From positions 1,612,001-1,676,000 of the forward strand of contig JAPXFQ010002904.1 of the NCBI GenBank assembly GCA_028564705.1: DNA of 64,000 nt, written 5' to 3'. The notes below the pieces were generated by a model. That model was not told the DNA's origin and searched no databases. It was given only the letters and a program-made list of their open reading frames with translations. Source of the DNA: Apricaphanius iberus. Taxonomy: Eukaryota; Chordata; Actinopteri; Cyprinodontiformes; Aphaniidae. Numbering within the stretch: the stretch's first letter is position 1; each line of letters starts with the position of its first letter. Of the stretch, positions 62,900-64,000 are shown piece by piece. The position numbers and the translations under genes are program-made.

Positions 62900-63533
62900 G
62901 TTGAGATCCTAACCACATTCCATAGTTACATAAGAACTATTTAAAATATATATCTTTTTATAGTTAAATTTAGGCATGCATCAGACTTTAGCATGTTTAA
63001 GACTTTTTGTCACCACCAATCAGTAAACTTTTTAACTACCAACAGAGTGTGTTTAAATTTATTGATTAGGCACAAAGGTGTGAAATGAGGGCGTCAAATG
63101 TTGAAGGTCAGAACTGACTCAGAACTAGAAGGAAGGCTAGAAATACATTTTCAATGACACCAAAAAGTAGTAAAAATTTCTTAAAGAGAAATCAGATTAG
63201 ATGAATATTACTGTAGAAACTTTAAAATTTTTTTCTTTTCAAAAATCAACAAATCAGCAACACAATCCTGATCACACCATCTCTACCACCAATCCCAATA
63301 ATGTTCAGCATCATTCTCATGAGTCATGATCGTTTTAAGATTGGTTAAAGGCTAAAATGCCTGAAGCGCAAAAAAAATAGTTATTTGTTATGATAATAAA
63401 ATTACAAGAGGTAAATATGAGAAGATACCTCTTTGTCTTTAACCTGGCACAATAATTCATATGCAGTATCAGGATCTAACATCTTTATAAAGAAAACATA
63501 AATTTTCGTGAAATCACATAACAGTGACATAAT

Positions 63534-63877
63534 TTAGGTCTTCTTCACTTGTGCATAGAGATCCTCTGGACTATCAGCAGACACTTTGACCTGACTGTAC
63601 ACTGTCTCCTGCTGTCCACTGTCCTGCACTGAGACGGAGGAAGCTTCAGGTTGCCTCGGGAGGAAAGTGATTTTCCCATAATGAAGTTCTTTCTCTGTTT
63701 CACTTGCTTGAACAGCAGCCTCCTCATATGTTTCAATCTGTGAAAAAATGTAATTGTTTCTGTTTAGTAAATCTGTCACAAACCTGCAGATGAAAACTTA
63801 TTGCAGCGTTGCAAACAGTTGATAAAAAAGTCCTCACTTGAGTCTGTTGTGGAATATGACGTTTGGACTTAAAGTAC
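63534..63877 (-). CDS. Siglec-like receptor, 3' end only: ITIM-bearing tail
   Basis: Two minus-strand exons, 63877-63838 and 63737-63534, joined in phase 0. Translation: YFKSKRHIPQQTQ then IETYEEAAVQASE...LHYGKITF...ETVYSQVKV...DLYAQVKKT and stop. VYSQV and LYAQV fit the ITIM pattern (V/L-x-Y-x-x-V for both, when the preceding residue is counted), and LHYGKI is also ITIM-like. This predicts recruitment of SHP phosphatases and an inhibitory receptor. The tail is clearly paralogous to that of the gene at 57105-59564. The membrane and Ig exons lie beyond the right edge; 63890-64000 is intron. Confidence 0.8.
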
Positions 63878-64000
63878 CTGGAAGACATTAGATAGCTTGC
63901 TGAATAATTCTGCTGATCTTCAGGAGATAAAACAGAGACTCAGACTGATCTGAAACAAGATGTAAAACGACGAAGAGCTGAAAGATCTGAAGCAGCTTGA

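Larger units (their letters stand above)
59570..63530. other. Spacer between the two Siglec-like genes
   Basis: About 4 kb with an L2-like 3' fragment, an AT microsatellite and unassigned sequence. No gene recognised in 60200-62400. Confidence 0.6.

Overview
This window is nuclear DNA from a ray-finned (teleost) fish. It has vertebrate genes with long introns bounded by GT/AG. The introns and spacers are AT-rich and carry fish-type Tc1/mariner, hAT, L2/Rex-like and SINE-like repeats. Four genes form the block that lies together on human 14q11.2: dcaf11, fitm1, psme1 and pck2. A pair of tandem Siglec-like immunoreceptor genes follows. The species cannot be named from the sequence alone.

Layout. 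At 1-1300 there is an AT-rich spacer with a LINE remnant. A CRE/E-box/YY1-rich putative promoter follows at about 1360-1480. At 1996-16134 (+) lies dcaf11 in 14 coding exons (543 aa), a WD40 substrate receptor of the CUL4-DDB1 ubiquitin ligase. At 16135-22022 the spacer holds a SINE-like element, a copy of a repeat also found inverted in dcaf11, and a foldback element. At 22023-27234 (+) lies a fitm1-like gene in two exons. It has an in-frame TAG inside the last exon and lacks both catalytic histidines expected of the family. Its intron holds an L2 LINE interrupted by a 571-bp palindromic transposon. At 36050-27428 (-) lies psme1 in 11 exons (253 aa), the PA28-alpha subunit of the proteasome activator, tail-to-tail with fitm1. 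Its largest intron holds cleanly delimited hAT elements. At 36051-44456 is a repeat-rich spacer. At 44457-55711 (+) lies pck2 in 11 exons (635 aa), the mitochondrial GTP-dependent PEPCK, with two CARE-like (ATF4-type) motifs just upstream. At 59564-57105 (-) lies a complete 7-exon Siglec-like receptor (459 aa) whose cytoplasmic tail has lost its ITIM tyrosines. At 63877-63534 (-) are the last two exons of a paralog that keeps them; the rest of that gene is off the right edge.

Functional picture. The first four genes are a conserved syntenic block rather than an operon: protein ubiquitylation, fat storage at the ER, peptide generation by the immuno-type proteasome cap, and mitochondrial gluconeogenesis/cataplerosis. 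The Siglec-like pair is an immune-receptor cluster. The points most worth checking are the fitm1-like gene (active-site loss plus nonsense codon) and the Siglec pair (sialic-acid arginine retained, signalling motifs lost in one copy). I saw no rRNA, tRNA gene, CRISPR array or prokaryotic element.
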